The notes: generated from the letters alone by a model not told the origin. 64,000 nucleotides of DNA from Paracoccaceae bacterium (GCA_028874915.1 JAPPHA010000032.1:1-64000), one strand, 5' to 3'. Positions 10,234 through 19,525 are shown, counted from the first letter of the stretch. Program-made: numbers and translations.

Positions 10234-10971
10234 ATGCACCCCATCTATGCGCTCTGGTGCCATCCCCGGTCCCTGTCGACCGCCATCGAACGGATCATGC
10301 GGGAACGGGGCGACCTTCACGTCATGCATGAGCCGTTCCTCTATACCTACTACTCGGGTGCATCCGGCCGGCCATTGCCGCACCTCGAGCCCGGACCCGA
10401 TTGTCACAGCAGCTACGAGGCGGTCCGGGATGACATTCGCGCCCGAGCCCGGAGCGGCCCGGTGTTCTTCAAGGACATGAGCTACTATGTGCTCGACCGG
10501 CTGACCAAGGACCCTGAATTCCTTACCGAGATGACTCATGGTTTCCTGGTGCGGGACCCGGCGGCCGCCATCCTGTCATACGCCCGGCTCGATCCGGACT
10601 TCCGCTGCGAGGAAGCCGGGCTGGAAGCGAGCTGGACCCTCTACTGCCGACTCCGCAACATCGGACTCGACCCGCCGGTGATGCAGGCCGAAGCCGTCCA
10701 GGAGCGTCCGCAAGCGGTCCTCGCGGCCTACTGGCAAGCGGTCGGCCTCCCCGATGCGCCTGGGGCCTTCACCTGGAAAGGCGACACTCCTGACGACTGG
10801 CGCCATGTGGCCGGCTGGCACCGGTCCGTGGCCCGGAGCCGCGGTATCCGCCCGCCGGAGCGGGGTTCTGATCCCCGCGCCGAGCTCCGCGGGCTCGGCG
10901 GCGGCTTCCTGGACACCTATCGCCATCACCGGCCGTTCTACAACCGGCTGGTGGCCCGGGCGATCGCGTGA
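10234..10971 (+). CDS. sulfotransferase-like P-loop protein
   Basis: A 245-residue protein resembling the bacterial sulfotransferase-fold family. Near the N-terminus WCHPRSLSTAIERIM resembles the phosphosulfate-binding loop (P-R-S-x-S-T). FFKDMSYYV and TEMTHGFLVRDPAAAILSY match the region that grips the 3'-phosphate of PAPS. Such proteins transfer a sulfuryl group, or are repurposed nucleotide binders. The stop codon overlaps the GTG start of the downstream MttB-like gene (GTGA), so the two are translationally coupled, which is unusual company for a sulfotransferase. The acceptor substrate is unknown. Confidence 0.7.
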   Translation: MHPIYALWCHPRSLSTAIERIMRERGDLHVMHEPFLYTYYSGASGRPLPHLEPGPDCHSSYEAVRDDIRARARSGPVFFKDMSYYVLDRLTKDPEFLTEMTHGFLVRDPAAAILSYARLDPDFRCEEAGLEASWTLYCRLRNIGLDPPVMQAEAVQERPQAVLAAYWQAVGLPDAPGAFTWKGDTPDDWRHVAGWHRSVARSRGIRPPERGSDPRAELRGLGGGFLDTYRHHRPFYNRLVARAIA

Positions 10972-12524
10972 CCGGTCGAGAATCACGCCGGCGAACCGGA
11001 CGGCGCCGGCGAATCGAGACCCGGACGGCCCGGGAAATCGGATCCGGCGTCCGGGCCCCATACGTGACCCGGCGAATCCCGATCCTGAATCTTCTCGACC
11101 CGGACGCGGCGGCCCTCATCGAGGAGGACGCCGACCGGATCCTCGACGAGATCGGCATGGAATTCCGCGGCGACCCGGAGACCCTGGACATCTTCCGCCA
11201 GGCCGGCGCCCGTGTCGAAGGCGAACGGGTGCGCTTTGACCCGGGCTGGTGCCGGGATCGGATCCGGACTGCGCCGTCAACCTTTGTCCAGCACGCCAGG
11301 AACCCGGATCGGAGCGTTCGGATCGGCGGCGACGCCCAGGTGTTCTGCCCGAGCTTCGGCCCCCCTTTTGTCCATGACATGCAGAACGGCCGGCGTTACG
11401 CCACGATCGACGACTTCCGGAACCTGACCCGAATCCATCACCAGTTGCCGGGCGTCCATCACTCCGGAGGCGTCGTCTGCGAACCGGTCGATCTGCCGGT
11501 TCCTCTGCGCCATCTGCACATGACGCACGCCCACCTGACCCTGAACGACAAGCCCTTCATGGGTGCGGTTACGGCCTCAAGCCGGGCCCGGGACTGCATC
11601 GAGATGTGCCGCCTCGCCATGGGCGCCGGCTTCGTCGATGCGAACTGCGTGCTCTACTCGGTGGTCAACACGAACGCGCCGCTCGTCCTCGACCGAACCA
11701 TGCTGATGGCGCTCAAGGAATACGCCCGGGCCGGTCAGTGCACCGTGGTCTCGCCCTTCGTCCTCGGCGGGGCAATGTCACCGGTGACCGTCGCTGCCAC
11801 CCTGGCCCAGGTGCTCGCCGAAGTCATGGCCTCGGTCGCGCTCATCCAGCTGATCCGTCCCGGAGCGCCATGCGTCTTCGGAACCTTCTTTTCACCGCTC
11901 TCGCTCCTGACCGGCGCCCCGACGTTCGGGACGCCGGAAGGGACGCAGTTCCAGATGTGCGCCCGAACGCTTGCCGACCGGCTGGGCCTGCCCTTCCATT
12001 CGGTCGGTGCCCTCACCGCGTCGAAGGTTCCCGACGCCCAGGCCGGCTACGAGAGCCAGTCACAACTGATGGGCGCCGTCCTGGCCGGCGTGCATTTTAT
12101 CATCCACGCGACCGGCTGCCTCGAGGGCCTGCTCACGATGGGCTATGAGAAGACGGTGATGGATGCTGACCGCTGCGAGGCGATGGCCCGATTCGCGGAG
12201 GGCGTTGACCTCTCCGAGCGGGCGCGGGCCCACGATGCCTTCCGGGAGGTGGCGCCGGGTGAGCATTTCCTCGGCAGCCGCCACACGCTCGCGAATTTTG
12301 CAGACGCCTTCTGGCGCAGCGACCTCTCGGACAACCGCACCTTCGAGCAATGGTCAGCGGAAGGCGGTCACTGGCAGCACCGCCGGGCCGGCGACACGGT
12401 GAAGCGGCTGCTCCGCGACTACGAGCCGCCGCCGCTGGATCCGGCGATCCGGGAGAGCCTTGACGACTTCGTGGCCCGGCGATCGCGGGAGATCGAATCC
12501 GGCGCCGCCGGACCCGACGGCTAA
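10968..12524 (+). CDS. trimethylamine methyltransferase (MttB) family protein, non-pyrrolysine type
   Basis: A 518-residue member of the MttB superfamily, whose non-pyrrolysine members include glycine-betaine:corrinoid methyltransferases. The basic N-terminal tail followed by YVTRRIPILNLLDPDAAALIEEDADRILDEIG is the usual start of the family. The barrel core includes HSGGVVCEPVD, GGAMSPVTVAATLAQ and TFGTPEGTQFQ. There is no in-frame TAG, so the protein does not use pyrrolysine. No corrinoid protein or its activator lies nearby. The GTG start at 10968 overlaps the upstream stop. Together with the FAD-GcvT pair, aminotransferase and GlnT-like gene it suggests quaternary- or methyl-amine metabolism; the substrate is not determined. 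Confidence 0.88.
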   Translation: MTGRESRRRTGRRRRIETRTAREIGSGVRAPYVTRRIPILNLLDPDAAALIEEDADRILDEIGMEFRGDPETLDIFRQAGARVEGERVRFDPGWCRDRIRTAPSTFVQHARNPDRSVRIGGDAQVFCPSFGPPFVHDMQNGRRYATIDDFRNLTRIHHQLPGVHHSGGVVCEPVDLPVPLRHLHMTHAHLTLNDKPFMGAVTASSRARDCIEMCRLAMGAGFVDANCVLYSVVNTNAPLVLDRTMLMALKEYARAGQCTVVSPFVLGGAMSPVTVAATLAQVLAEVMASVALIQLIRPGAPCVFGTFFSPLSLLTGAPTFGTPEGTQFQMCARTLADRLGLPFHSVGALTASKVPDAQAGYESQSQLMGAVLAGVHFIIHATGCLEGLLTMGYEKTVMDADRCEAMARFAEGVDLSERARAHDAFREVAPGEHFLGSRHTLANFADAFWRSDLSDNRTFEQWSAEGGHWQHRRAGDTVKRLLRDYEPPPLDPAIRESLDDFVARRSREIESGAAGPDG

Positions 12525-12548
12525 CAGACAGACAGGGGAGGATCCGGG

Positions 12549-13865
12549 ATGACTCCGGACACCAATTGGGACCTCGCCGCCACGGCGCAGCGGCGCGACC
12601 GGTTCTATGCCGCCACGCAGCGGATGTTCGTTCCCTTCCGCGAGCCGATCGTCTTCCGGCGCGGATCAATGCAGTATCTTTGGGATAGCGAGGGCCGGAA
12701 GTACATCGACCTCCTCGGCATGAATGTCTGCATTTCGGTCGGACACTCCCATCCGAAGGTGGTCGCGGCGGCCATGCGGCAGGCCGAAACGCTGACCCAC
12801 TCGACGACGATGTTCCACCATCCGGTTCCGGCCCATTTCGCCGAGGAGCTGGCCGCGACGCTGCCCGGAGGATCGGACGGCGGAGTCGACTGGGTGGCAC
12901 ACTTCACCAGTTCGGGTGCCGAGGCTGTCGACCTGGCACTGACCATGGCGCGGCGCTACACGGGTACTCCCGAGGTCATTGCGCTCCGGTCCGGTTATCA
13001 CGGCCCGACGCTCGGTGCCCAGTCCGTGACCGGCATCGCCGCCTTCCGCCATGGCCCGGGCCTGCCGGGGAATGTCGTGTTCGTCGCCGAACCGAACCGC
13101 TACCGGGGCGTCTTCGGCCCGGACGTCGGCCCTTATCTCGACGACATCGACCGGGCCATCGGTTCGGCGACATCCGGCCGGGTTGCCGGCATGATCGTCG
13201 AACCGGTTCAGGGCTATGGCGGCATCGTCGAAATGCCCCCCGGCTATCTCCGGGGAGCGGCCGAGCGTGTCCGAGCCGCCGGCGGCGTCCTGATCGCCGA
13301 CGAAGTCCAGGCGGGATTCGGCCGCACTGGTGACCACATGTGGGGATTCGAGGCCGACGGGGTGATCCCCGAGATCGTTGTCATGGCCAAGGGCATCGGC
13401 AACGGCTTCCCGCTCGGCGCGGTGATGGCGCAGCGCCGGATCGCCGAACCCATGGGTGACAAGTTCCTGTTCCACACCTATGGCGCCAATCCCACCAGCT
13501 GTGCCGCCGGGCGGGCGGTCCTTGAGGTCCTCAGAGAGGAGCGGCTGCAGGAGAACGCCCGCCGGGTCGGCGGCGCCCTTCTGACAGGGCTCCGGGACCT
13601 CGCCCGCGATCACCAGGGAATTGGCGATGTTCGCGGCCGAGGCCTGATGCTGGCCATCGAGCTGGTCCGCGACCGGATAACCCGGGAGCCGGACCCGGAA
13701 ACCACGGCGGCGGTGTTCGAGGCCTGCCGCGACCAGGGCCTCATTCTCTCGAAGTCGGGACCGAATCGATCGGTTCTCCGCATGGTGCCGCCGCTCTGCC
13801 TGTTGATGGAGGACGTGGATGCGGTCACTGCGGGCCTCGATGCCGCCTTCCGTAGTGTCGGCTGA
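12549..13865 (+). CDS. class III PLP-dependent aminotransferase
   Basis: A 438-residue fold-type I class III aminotransferase. It shows the cofactor region TSSGAEAVDLALTMARRYTG, the aspartate segment LIADEVQAGFGRTG and the PLP-binding lysine in VVMAKGIGNGFPLGAV. The family includes alanine-glyoxylate (AGXT2-like), omega-amino acid and ornithine-type transaminases, and sequence alone does not pick one. It begins 24 nt after the MttB-like gene with AGGGGAGG just upstream of the ATG, so the two share an operon. A role in passing the amino group of a methylated-amine breakdown product to pyruvate or glyoxylate is plausible but inferred. Confidence 0.9.
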   Translation: MTPDTNWDLAATAQRRDRFYAATQRMFVPFREPIVFRRGSMQYLWDSEGRKYIDLLGMNVCISVGHSHPKVVAAAMRQAETLTHSTTMFHHPVPAHFAEELAATLPGGSDGGVDWVAHFTSSGAEAVDLALTMARRYTGTPEVIALRSGYHGPTLGAQSVTGIAAFRHGPGLPGNVVFVAEPNRYRGVFGPDVGPYLDDIDRAIGSATSGRVAGMIVEPVQGYGGIVEMPPGYLRGAAERVRAAGGVLIADEVQAGFGRTGDHMWGFEADGVIPEIVVMAKGIGNGFPLGAVMAQRRIAEPMGDKFLFHTYGANPTSCAAGRAVLEVLREERLQENARRVGGALLTGLRDLARDHQGIGDVRGRGLMLAIELVRDRITREPDPETTAAVFEACRDQGLILSKSGPNRSVLRMVPPLCLLMEDVDAVTAGLDAAFRSVG

Positions 13866-14076
13866 ACCGGGAGGCGCAAGTCGGGATGGCTGTTGAAGCC
13901 CGCCGCGGGACCGTTGTAGCCTTGGCGATGGTGACATCCCCCGAGGACAGGAGACGATCTTTCGTGTCCGGGTCTGAGGTCAGCCTTCTCCGGCTGTAAC
14001 CGGAGACGGAAACGGGTTGGAGGCAAATAACACGGGAGCCGGAGACTCATCCGGCCATGAGGAGGAGAAGAACGGT

Positions 14077-15381
14077 ATGGCGGGGCAGTTGCATCAGTTC
14101 GCAAGCACAAACGGCGTCCGATATTTCATGATTTCATTCACCGACCTGTTCGGGGCCCAGCGTGCCAAGCTGGTTCCGGTCGAGGCCATCGACGACATGG
14201 AGGTCGAGGGTGCCGGCTTTGCCGGCTTCGCCGCCCATCTCGACATGACGCCGGCCCACCCGGACATGCTGGCCATCCCGGATCCGGCGAGCGCCATTCA
14301 GCTGCCCTGGAAACCGGAGTTGGCCTGGGTTGCCGGCAACTGCGTCATGGACGACGCCGAGGTCGACCAGGCGCCGCGCAACACGCTGCGACGGCTGGTG
14401 GCAGCCGCTGCGGACCAGGGTCTCGTCGTCAAGACCGGAGTCGAGGCGGAGTTCTTTCTCACGACGCCCGACGGGTCGGCGATTTCCGATCCTCACGACA
14501 CCGCTGCCAAACCCTGTTACGACCAACAGGCGCTGATGCGGCGTTCGGACGTGATCACCGAGATCTGTGACAACATGCTGAAGCTCGGCTGGGGCCCCTA
14601 TCAGAACGACCACGAGGACGCGAACGGCCAGTTCGAGATGAACTTCGAATTTGCCGATGCCCTGACGACCGCAGACAGGCACTCCTTCTTCAAGTTCATG
14701 GTCAAGTCGGTGGCGGAAAGGCACGGGCTGCGCGCCACCTTCATGCCGAAACCCTTCGAACGCCTGACCGGCAACGGCTGCCATGCACATGTGTCCGCCT
14801 GGGATGCAGCAGACGGGTCCAACGTCTTTGCCGGCGACGATGAACTCGGCCTGTCCGAGACCGCCCGGCACTTCCTCGGCGGCATCATGGAACATGCGAC
14901 GGCGATGACTGCCATTACCAATCCGACGGTCAATTCCTACAAGCGGATCAATGCGCCGGTGACCCATTCCGGCGCCACCTGGGCGCCGAACACGGTCACC
15001 TGGTCGGGGAACAATCGAACTCACATGGTGCGGGTCCCCGGGCCTGGCCGTTTCGAACTGCGTCTCGCTGACGGCGCCACCAACCCCTACCTTTTCCAGG
15101 CGGCGATCATCGCAGCCGGATTGCTCGGAATCGAATCGAAGGCCGACCCCGGCGAGCGTCTGGACATCGACATGTATGCCGAGGGGCACACGGTTCGCGA
15201 CGCCAAACGCCTTCCCCTCAACCTTCTCGATGCCCTTCGGGAGTTCCGGAACGACCCGGCACTCCGGGCAAGCCTCGGCGACGAGGTCTCGGATGCCTAT
15301 CTCAAGCTCAAGGGGCAGGAGTGGGACAGCTTCATGGCGCATTTCTCGAGCTGGGAACGCGAGAACACGCTGGACGTCTGA
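14077..15381 (+). CDS. glnT: type III glutamine synthetase / gamma-glutamylmethylamide synthetase-like ligase
   Basis: A 434-residue glutamine-synthetase-fold ligase of the GlnT/GmaS group. It begins with FASTNGVRYFMISFTDLFGAQRAKLVP and has the catalytic-barrel segments VEAEFFL, HEDANGQFEMNFEFADAL, NGCHAHVSAWD and NPTVNSYKR. Members join glutamate to ammonia or to methylamine; the latter makes gamma-glutamylmethylamide, the first step of the N-methylglutamate route. The start at ATG 14077 is preferred over an in-frame start 60 nt upstream because GAGGAGGAG precedes it and family similarity starts there. No other genes of the N-methylglutamate pathway follow. The methylamine role is suggested by the neighbours, not proven. 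Confidence 0.88.
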   Translation: MAGQLHQFASTNGVRYFMISFTDLFGAQRAKLVPVEAIDDMEVEGAGFAGFAAHLDMTPAHPDMLAIPDPASAIQLPWKPELAWVAGNCVMDDAEVDQAPRNTLRRLVAAAADQGLVVKTGVEAEFFLTTPDGSAISDPHDTAAKPCYDQQALMRRSDVITEICDNMLKLGWGPYQNDHEDANGQFEMNFEFADALTTADRHSFFKFMVKSVAERHGLRATFMPKPFERLTGNGCHAHVSAWDAADGSNVFAGDDELGLSETARHFLGGIMEHATAMTAITNPTVNSYKRINAPVTHSGATWAPNTVTWSGNNRTHMVRVPGPGRFELRLADGATNPYLFQAAIIAAGLLGIESKADPGERLDIDMYAEGHTVRDAKRLPLNLLDALREFRNDPALRASLGDEVSDAYLKLKGQEWDSFMAHFSSWERENTLDV

Positions 15382-15625
15382 CCCGGACCTGCCGGCGCCG
15401 AGTCGGACGGGCGGGGTCAATCGGTCCGGCAAACTGTCATGACCTGCCCTGATCACCGCCCTCTCCATCAGCGCCAGACCTCCGGGCCCCGTCGAACATC
15501 GGACGCCGACCCGCGTCGCGGGCAGCTGTCGATCTTTAGGGCCGACGGGCCGGCGATCAGGTCCCCGGACAGGAAAACCCTTGCGGGAGGCCCTGCATTG
15601 AACGCTCCAGACAGGCGGTGATACC

Positions 15626-16315
15626 GTGGCTGACGAACGGACCGGACCGGACGTCGTCGCCCTGCCGTGGCAATTGTGGCTTCTGGTCGGGGTCATGGCG
15701 GTTGTCGAACTGGCCCTGAGTTCCGCCGATCGGGGGTGGCTCGGCAGTCCGGACTGGCGCACGATCGCCTTTCTTCACGGCGCCTTCTTCCGCCAGTTGC
15801 TTGTCGAACCGGTCCGGCCGCTCTTCGAGGAACAGCCATTGACCATGTTCGTGAGCCACGCCTTCCTGCATGGTGGAATCGTTCACCTGGCCCTGAATGC
15901 CACGGCTCTCCTGGCGATCGGGAAGTTCATCGCCGAACGAATCGGACCATGGCCAATGCTGGCACTTTTCCTGATCTCCGCGATCGCGGGCGGCTTGGGA
16001 TTTTTCCTCCTCTCCTCCGCGCGGGGGCCCATGGTCGGCGCCTCCGGTGCCGTCTTCGGGTTTATCGGACTCTGGCTCTTCCTGGACAGCCGGGCCCGGC
16101 GCGTCCTCGGCCGGCCGATGAAACCGGTTTGGTCAACGATCCTCGGCCTGGTCGCGGCCAACGTGGTCCTGGCCCTCCTCTTCAGTGGCGCGCTGGCCTG
16201 GGAAGCGCATCTCGGCGGGTTTCTGGCGGGTGTCGCCCTGGGTCCGGCGTCGGCCGTGCTCATCCGTCGCCGCCGGCGCCGATCGGCCGTCGAGCGGTTC
16301 TGGCCCCCGCCATGA
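15626..16315 (+). CDS. rhomboid family intramembrane serine protease
   Basis: A 229-residue polytopic protein of about six membrane helices. The rhomboid catalytic serine lies in MVGASGAVFGFIG and the catalytic histidine in WEAHLGGFLAG; HAFLHGGIVHLALNATAL supplies the conserved second-helix histidines and Asn. It would cleave membrane-spanning proteins within the bilayer. The start is GTG 15626. The stop overlaps the ATG of the next gene (ATGA), coupling it to the hydrolase. The substrate is unknown. Confidence 0.9.
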   Translation: MADERTGPDVVALPWQLWLLVGVMAVVELALSSADRGWLGSPDWRTIAFLHGAFFRQLLVEPVRPLFEEQPLTMFVSHAFLHGGIVHLALNATALLAIGKFIAERIGPWPMLALFLISAIAGGLGFFLLSSARGPMVGASGAVFGFIGLWLFLDSRARRVLGRPMKPVWSTILGLVAANVVLALLFSGALAWEAHLGGFLAGVALGPASAVLIRRRRRRSAVERFWPPP

Positions 16316-17214
16316 GTTCGGTTTCGCCTTCAGCCAACCGGGAGGCTGGCAGGCTGATCGACTGGGACGATGCCCTCGACAATATCGGCCACGTCTCGGG
16401 GGCGGACCGGCTGCCGGAACGCTGGGCGGAGGCGGCGAGGCGGTTCCGGGAGCAACCTGGCGACGATGTCACGGTGGAGCCGGATCGTATCTACGGCCCC
16501 GGACCCCGCCACCGCCTTGACATGTTTCGATGCGGTCAACGGCCGAATGGACTCGTCGTGTTCGTTCATGGAGGCTACTGGACCCGGCTGGGGAAGGATT
16601 TCGTGTCACATTTCGCTGCCGGCGCACTCGCCGCCGGATTTGATGTCGCCATCCCCGGTTACACCCTGGCACCCGACGCCCGGATTTCAGGGATCACCTC
16701 AGAGGTCGGCCTGGCCATCGCCGCCGCCGCACGGGAATCCGAGGGTCCTGTCACCCTCGTCGGACATTCGGCAGGCGGGCATCTTGTGACCCGCATGATC
16801 TGTGACGACAGCCCGCTTCCCGGTTTCGTCCGGGAGCGCCTGGCGCGTGTGGTCTCGGTCAGCGGCATCTATGACCTCCGGCCGCTCATCCTTACCGGCA
16901 TGAACGCGGCCCTGAATCTGGATGCGGCGGAAGCGCGGAGCGAGAGTCCCGTCTTCCGGTCCCCGGCCGCCGATCTGGCCCCTGTATCCCTGGCCCTCTG
17001 GGTCGGCTCCCGGGAGCGACCGGAATTCCTGCGACAGACCCAGCTCATGGTCGAAGCCTGGCAGGCCGTCCGGCCGCTGGACCTGCGCCACATGGGCGAC
17101 AGGGATCATTTTTCGGTCATCGAAGATCTGGCCATTCCCGAAACCCCGCTGACCCGGGCCGTTACCGGTGCTGCAGAATGGCAGAACCCGGACCCGGGGG
17201 CGGGACAGAACTGA
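16312..17214 (+). CDS. alpha/beta hydrolase, arylformamidase (kynurenine formamidase)-like
   Basis: A 300-residue alpha/beta hydrolase. FVHGGYWTRLGKDF carries the HGGYW oxyanion-hole motif typical of the arylformamidase/kynurenine-formamidase branch. LVGHSAGGHL carries the nucleophile serine, and DRDHFSVIEDL probably the catalytic histidine. Family members hydrolyse N-formylkynurenine or small carboxyl esters and amides. The start at ATG 16312 is chosen because it overlaps the rhomboid stop and the N-terminus (WDDALDNIGHVSGADRLPERWAEAA) is typical; a much longer upstream frame overlaps the rhomboid gene and is rejected. No other kynurenine-pathway genes are adjacent, so the substrate is open. 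Confidence 0.85.
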   Translation: MSSVSPSANREAGRLIDWDDALDNIGHVSGADRLPERWAEAARRFREQPGDDVTVEPDRIYGPGPRHRLDMFRCGQRPNGLVVFVHGGYWTRLGKDFVSHFAAGALAAGFDVAIPGYTLAPDARISGITSEVGLAIAAAARESEGPVTLVGHSAGGHLVTRMICDDSPLPGFVRERLARVVSVSGIYDLRPLILTGMNAALNLDAAEARSESPVFRSPAADLAPVSLALWVGSRERPEFLRQTQLMVEAWQAVRPLDLRHMGDRDHFSVIEDLAIPETPLTRAVTGAAEWQNPDPGAGQN

Positions 17215-17422
17215 CGAACCGGCATCGGAACCGGGACCAGGTCAGGCAGGCTGGCAGGCCGGTGGAACGGGTGAACACGAATGCCGGTTGCAGAAGACTT
17301 CTCCATCATCATCCGGTATGACGCGCTCCGTTGGCCTGAGACCGCCAGTTCCGCCCTAAGGCCGTGACCCGGAACCGAGGCGAGTGGACCGGAGCCCGGG
17401 TGAGTCGAAGCGAGGACCGAAA

Positions 17423-18790
17423 GTGCAAGAAACTTCTGACTGGTTGACCTGGACCGCCAGTGACCTCGGCCGCGCCATCGGCGCCGGCACCATTGATCCG
17501 GTGGCGCTTGTCAATCGTTTCCTGAAAGCCATCGAAACGCATCCGGACGCTGCCAGAATCTACGCCCGTACGTCAAAGAACCGTGCCCGGTCCGAAGCGG
17601 AGGCCGCGTCCATTCGAGCCCGGAACGGGCAGCGGATCGGCCTTCTCGACGGCGTTCCGATCTCCTGGAAGGACCTGTTCGACACGGCCGGTCTCGCGAC
17701 CGAGTCCGGAACCCGGCTCCTGAAAAACCGGATTCCGGCTCGTGATGCCGCAGTCGTGAGAAACGCCGGCGCCGCTGGCCTTGTCTGTCTCGGAAAGACT
17801 CATCAGTCGGAGTTTGCGTTCTCGGGGCTCGGTTACAATCCGATCACCGCGACACCGCCTTGCACGTTCGGGGCAGACCGGGTGCCCGGCGGATCGTCAT
17901 CGGGAGCCGCGGCCTCGGTGGCGTTTGGTCTCGCCGCAGCGGCCATCGGTTCGGATACGGGCGGATCGGTCCGCGTTCCCGCCGCCTGGAATGATCTCGT
18001 TGGCCTGAAGACGACCCATGGCCGGCTTTCACTCAAGGGCGTCGTTCCGCTCTGCCGTTCGCTTGACACCGTCGGCCCGCTCACGCGGTCCGTCGAGGAT
18101 GCGGCCCGGATGCTGGCGGTGCTCGAAGGCGGGCACCCGGCCGACCTGGCCGGAGGGTCACTCCGTGAGATGCGTTTCCTTGTTCCCGATGGCGTCATGC
18201 TGACGGATCTCGAACCCGAGCCTGCGCGGGCCTTCGAACGGTCAATCCGCCAACTGGAAGCGGCCGGGGCCCGGATCACGAATTCCGCAGATGTTCCCGA
18301 AATCGAGGGCTGCCAGGACCTGGCGTCCTGCCTGTTCGCTGCCGAGGCCTATGCCGAATGGAAACCGGTGATCGAGGCGGCTCCGGAGACGATGTACCGC
18401 GAGATTCTTGAACGGTTTCGCAGCGGCGCGAGTTTCAGCGCCACGGAATACATCCGGGGCTGGCAGCACGTCACCCGCCTCCGGGCGTCCTGGCTGTCCC
18501 GAACTGCAGGTTTCGACGCGGTCCTGGCACCGACGTCCGCCATCCTGCCGCCCCGGATCGAGGTTCTGGAGAAGCGCTCCGCCGACTATGTCCGCTGCAA
18601 TCTTCTGGCACTCCGCAACACGCGGGCCATCAACCTCCTGGGGCTCTGCGCCCTGACTCTGCCGACGTCGGAACGGTCCTGCGGGTTGATGCTTGTCGGC
18701 CGCCCGATGGACGAGGAACGCCTGCTCCGGATCGGGGTTGCTGCTGAATCGATCGTGCGGGAAATGCCGGTCCCCGCCAAGTCCGATTGA
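17423..18790 (+). CDS. amidase (amidase-signature family)
   Basis: An amidase-signature hydrolase of about 455 residues. The Ser-cisSer-Lys triad is visible: lysine in GVPISWKDLFDTAG, the cis-serine in GSDTGGSVRVPAAW, and the nucleophile region in RVPGGSSSGAAASVAFG. These enzymes hydrolyse amides or ureides, and GatA-like and plain amidases share the signature. No gatB or gatC is nearby, so a catabolic amidase is more likely than a tRNA amidotransferase. I prefer GTG 17423, which has GAGG seven bases upstream; an in-frame GTG at 17384 is a possible longer start. It lies 208 nt after the hydrolase on the same strand. Confidence 0.87.
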   Translation: MQETSDWLTWTASDLGRAIGAGTIDPVALVNRFLKAIETHPDAARIYARTSKNRARSEAEAASIRARNGQRIGLLDGVPISWKDLFDTAGLATESGTRLLKNRIPARDAAVVRNAGAAGLVCLGKTHQSEFAFSGLGYNPITATPPCTFGADRVPGGSSSGAAASVAFGLAAAAIGSDTGGSVRVPAAWNDLVGLKTTHGRLSLKGVVPLCRSLDTVGPLTRSVEDAARMLAVLEGGHPADLAGGSLREMRFLVPDGVMLTDLEPEPARAFERSIRQLEAAGARITNSADVPEIEGCQDLASCLFAAEAYAEWKPVIEAAPETMYREILERFRSGASFSATEYIRGWQHVTRLRASWLSRTAGFDAVLAPTSAILPPRIEVLEKRSADYVRCNLLALRNTRAINLLGLCALTLPTSERSCGLMLVGRPMDEERLLRIGVAAESIVREMPVPAKSD

Positions 18791-19525
18791 ACACAACCGC
18801 CAGCATTCGGCTTTCCCGCACCGGAAAACTCCTATCCGACACATACGCAAACGGGCGCACAGCAGGGCCGGAGACGACGATCCGATCGATCCGAATTGAC
18901 CGTAGCAGACCGTTTCCGGCTCGGGCGATGGCATTTCGGGCTTCAAGAAATTCGAACACGGGCCGAACATTCCACGGCGACGCAGGCAGCCGCCAAGGGG
19001 TGCGCAACCGGAACCGGATGGCAGGGTTGAACGCATCACCAATATTGCCACCGGATGCGGTGGGGCAGACCGTTCCTCATGGCCGGATCTCGGGGCGACA
19101 AACCGGTTTTCAACCGTGCGGATACCCGTGGGATCGCCGGGGCTCGGCGGCCACGGAATCCTTCGGCCCTCGCTTCGATGTTGACCGACAGTACCGACGA
19201 CCAGGCGTGACCCTTTTCATGCAAGAACTGGCCCGGGAAACGCGGTTTCCGATTTCCTGACCAATTTTCGACGATTCCGGAATGACTGCACGCAGGCCGA
19301 TCGCACGTGCCATCGGTCCACTTTTCGGACGAATCCGGCCCCAGGAAAACGGATCCGTGGACGGGAGCCAGGAATCGGGCACTCCGGTCACGACGGCGGA
19401 CGTGGACAAACTTGACAGGACGTTTCGAATCTTCCAATCTGCCCTTGAAATTGTAGACAAAATACAATTCGGCACCGGACTCGCGGCGCATCCGCCGGGT
19501 TTCCGATCGCAAGGAGGAAACAGCA
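18791..19525. other. 735-base intergenic region upstream of the importer/catabolic locus
   Basis: This gap precedes the solute-binding-protein gene. No protein family, tRNA or known RNA motif was recognised. Close to the downstream gene lie a good -35-like TTGACA (19412-19417) and an inverted repeat (AATTGTA, seven bases, TACAATT at 19449-19469), so the right end is probably the regulatory region of the locus. The rest is unexplained. Confidence 0.55.
19449..19469 (+). promoter_or_regulatory. inverted repeat, candidate operator of the importer locus
   Basis: AATTGTA and TACAATT form a perfect 7-bp dyad with a 7-nt spacer, about 57 bases ahead of the binding-protein start and about 30 bases past a TTGACA hexamer. 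It is AT-rich within GC-rich surroundings. The GntR-type regulator of the same locus is the obvious candidate binder. That pairing is an inference. Confidence 0.4.

Noticed and set aside
10968-12524. Pyrrolysine-containing trimethylamine methyltransferase
   Set aside because: The frame has no in-frame TAG codon and no pyrrolysine genes are visible, so it is the non-pyrrolysine type.
15667-17214. A single 515-codon frame reading through the rhomboid gene into the hydrolase
   Set aside because: Its first 215 codons overlap the rhomboid gene in another frame and lack similarity; the hydrolase starts at 16312, where ATGA overlaps the rhomboid stop.
19412-19440. Full sigma70 promoter with TTGACA at 19412
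   Set aside because: The hexamer 17 bases downstream (CAATCT) is a poor -10, so only the -35-like element is noted.
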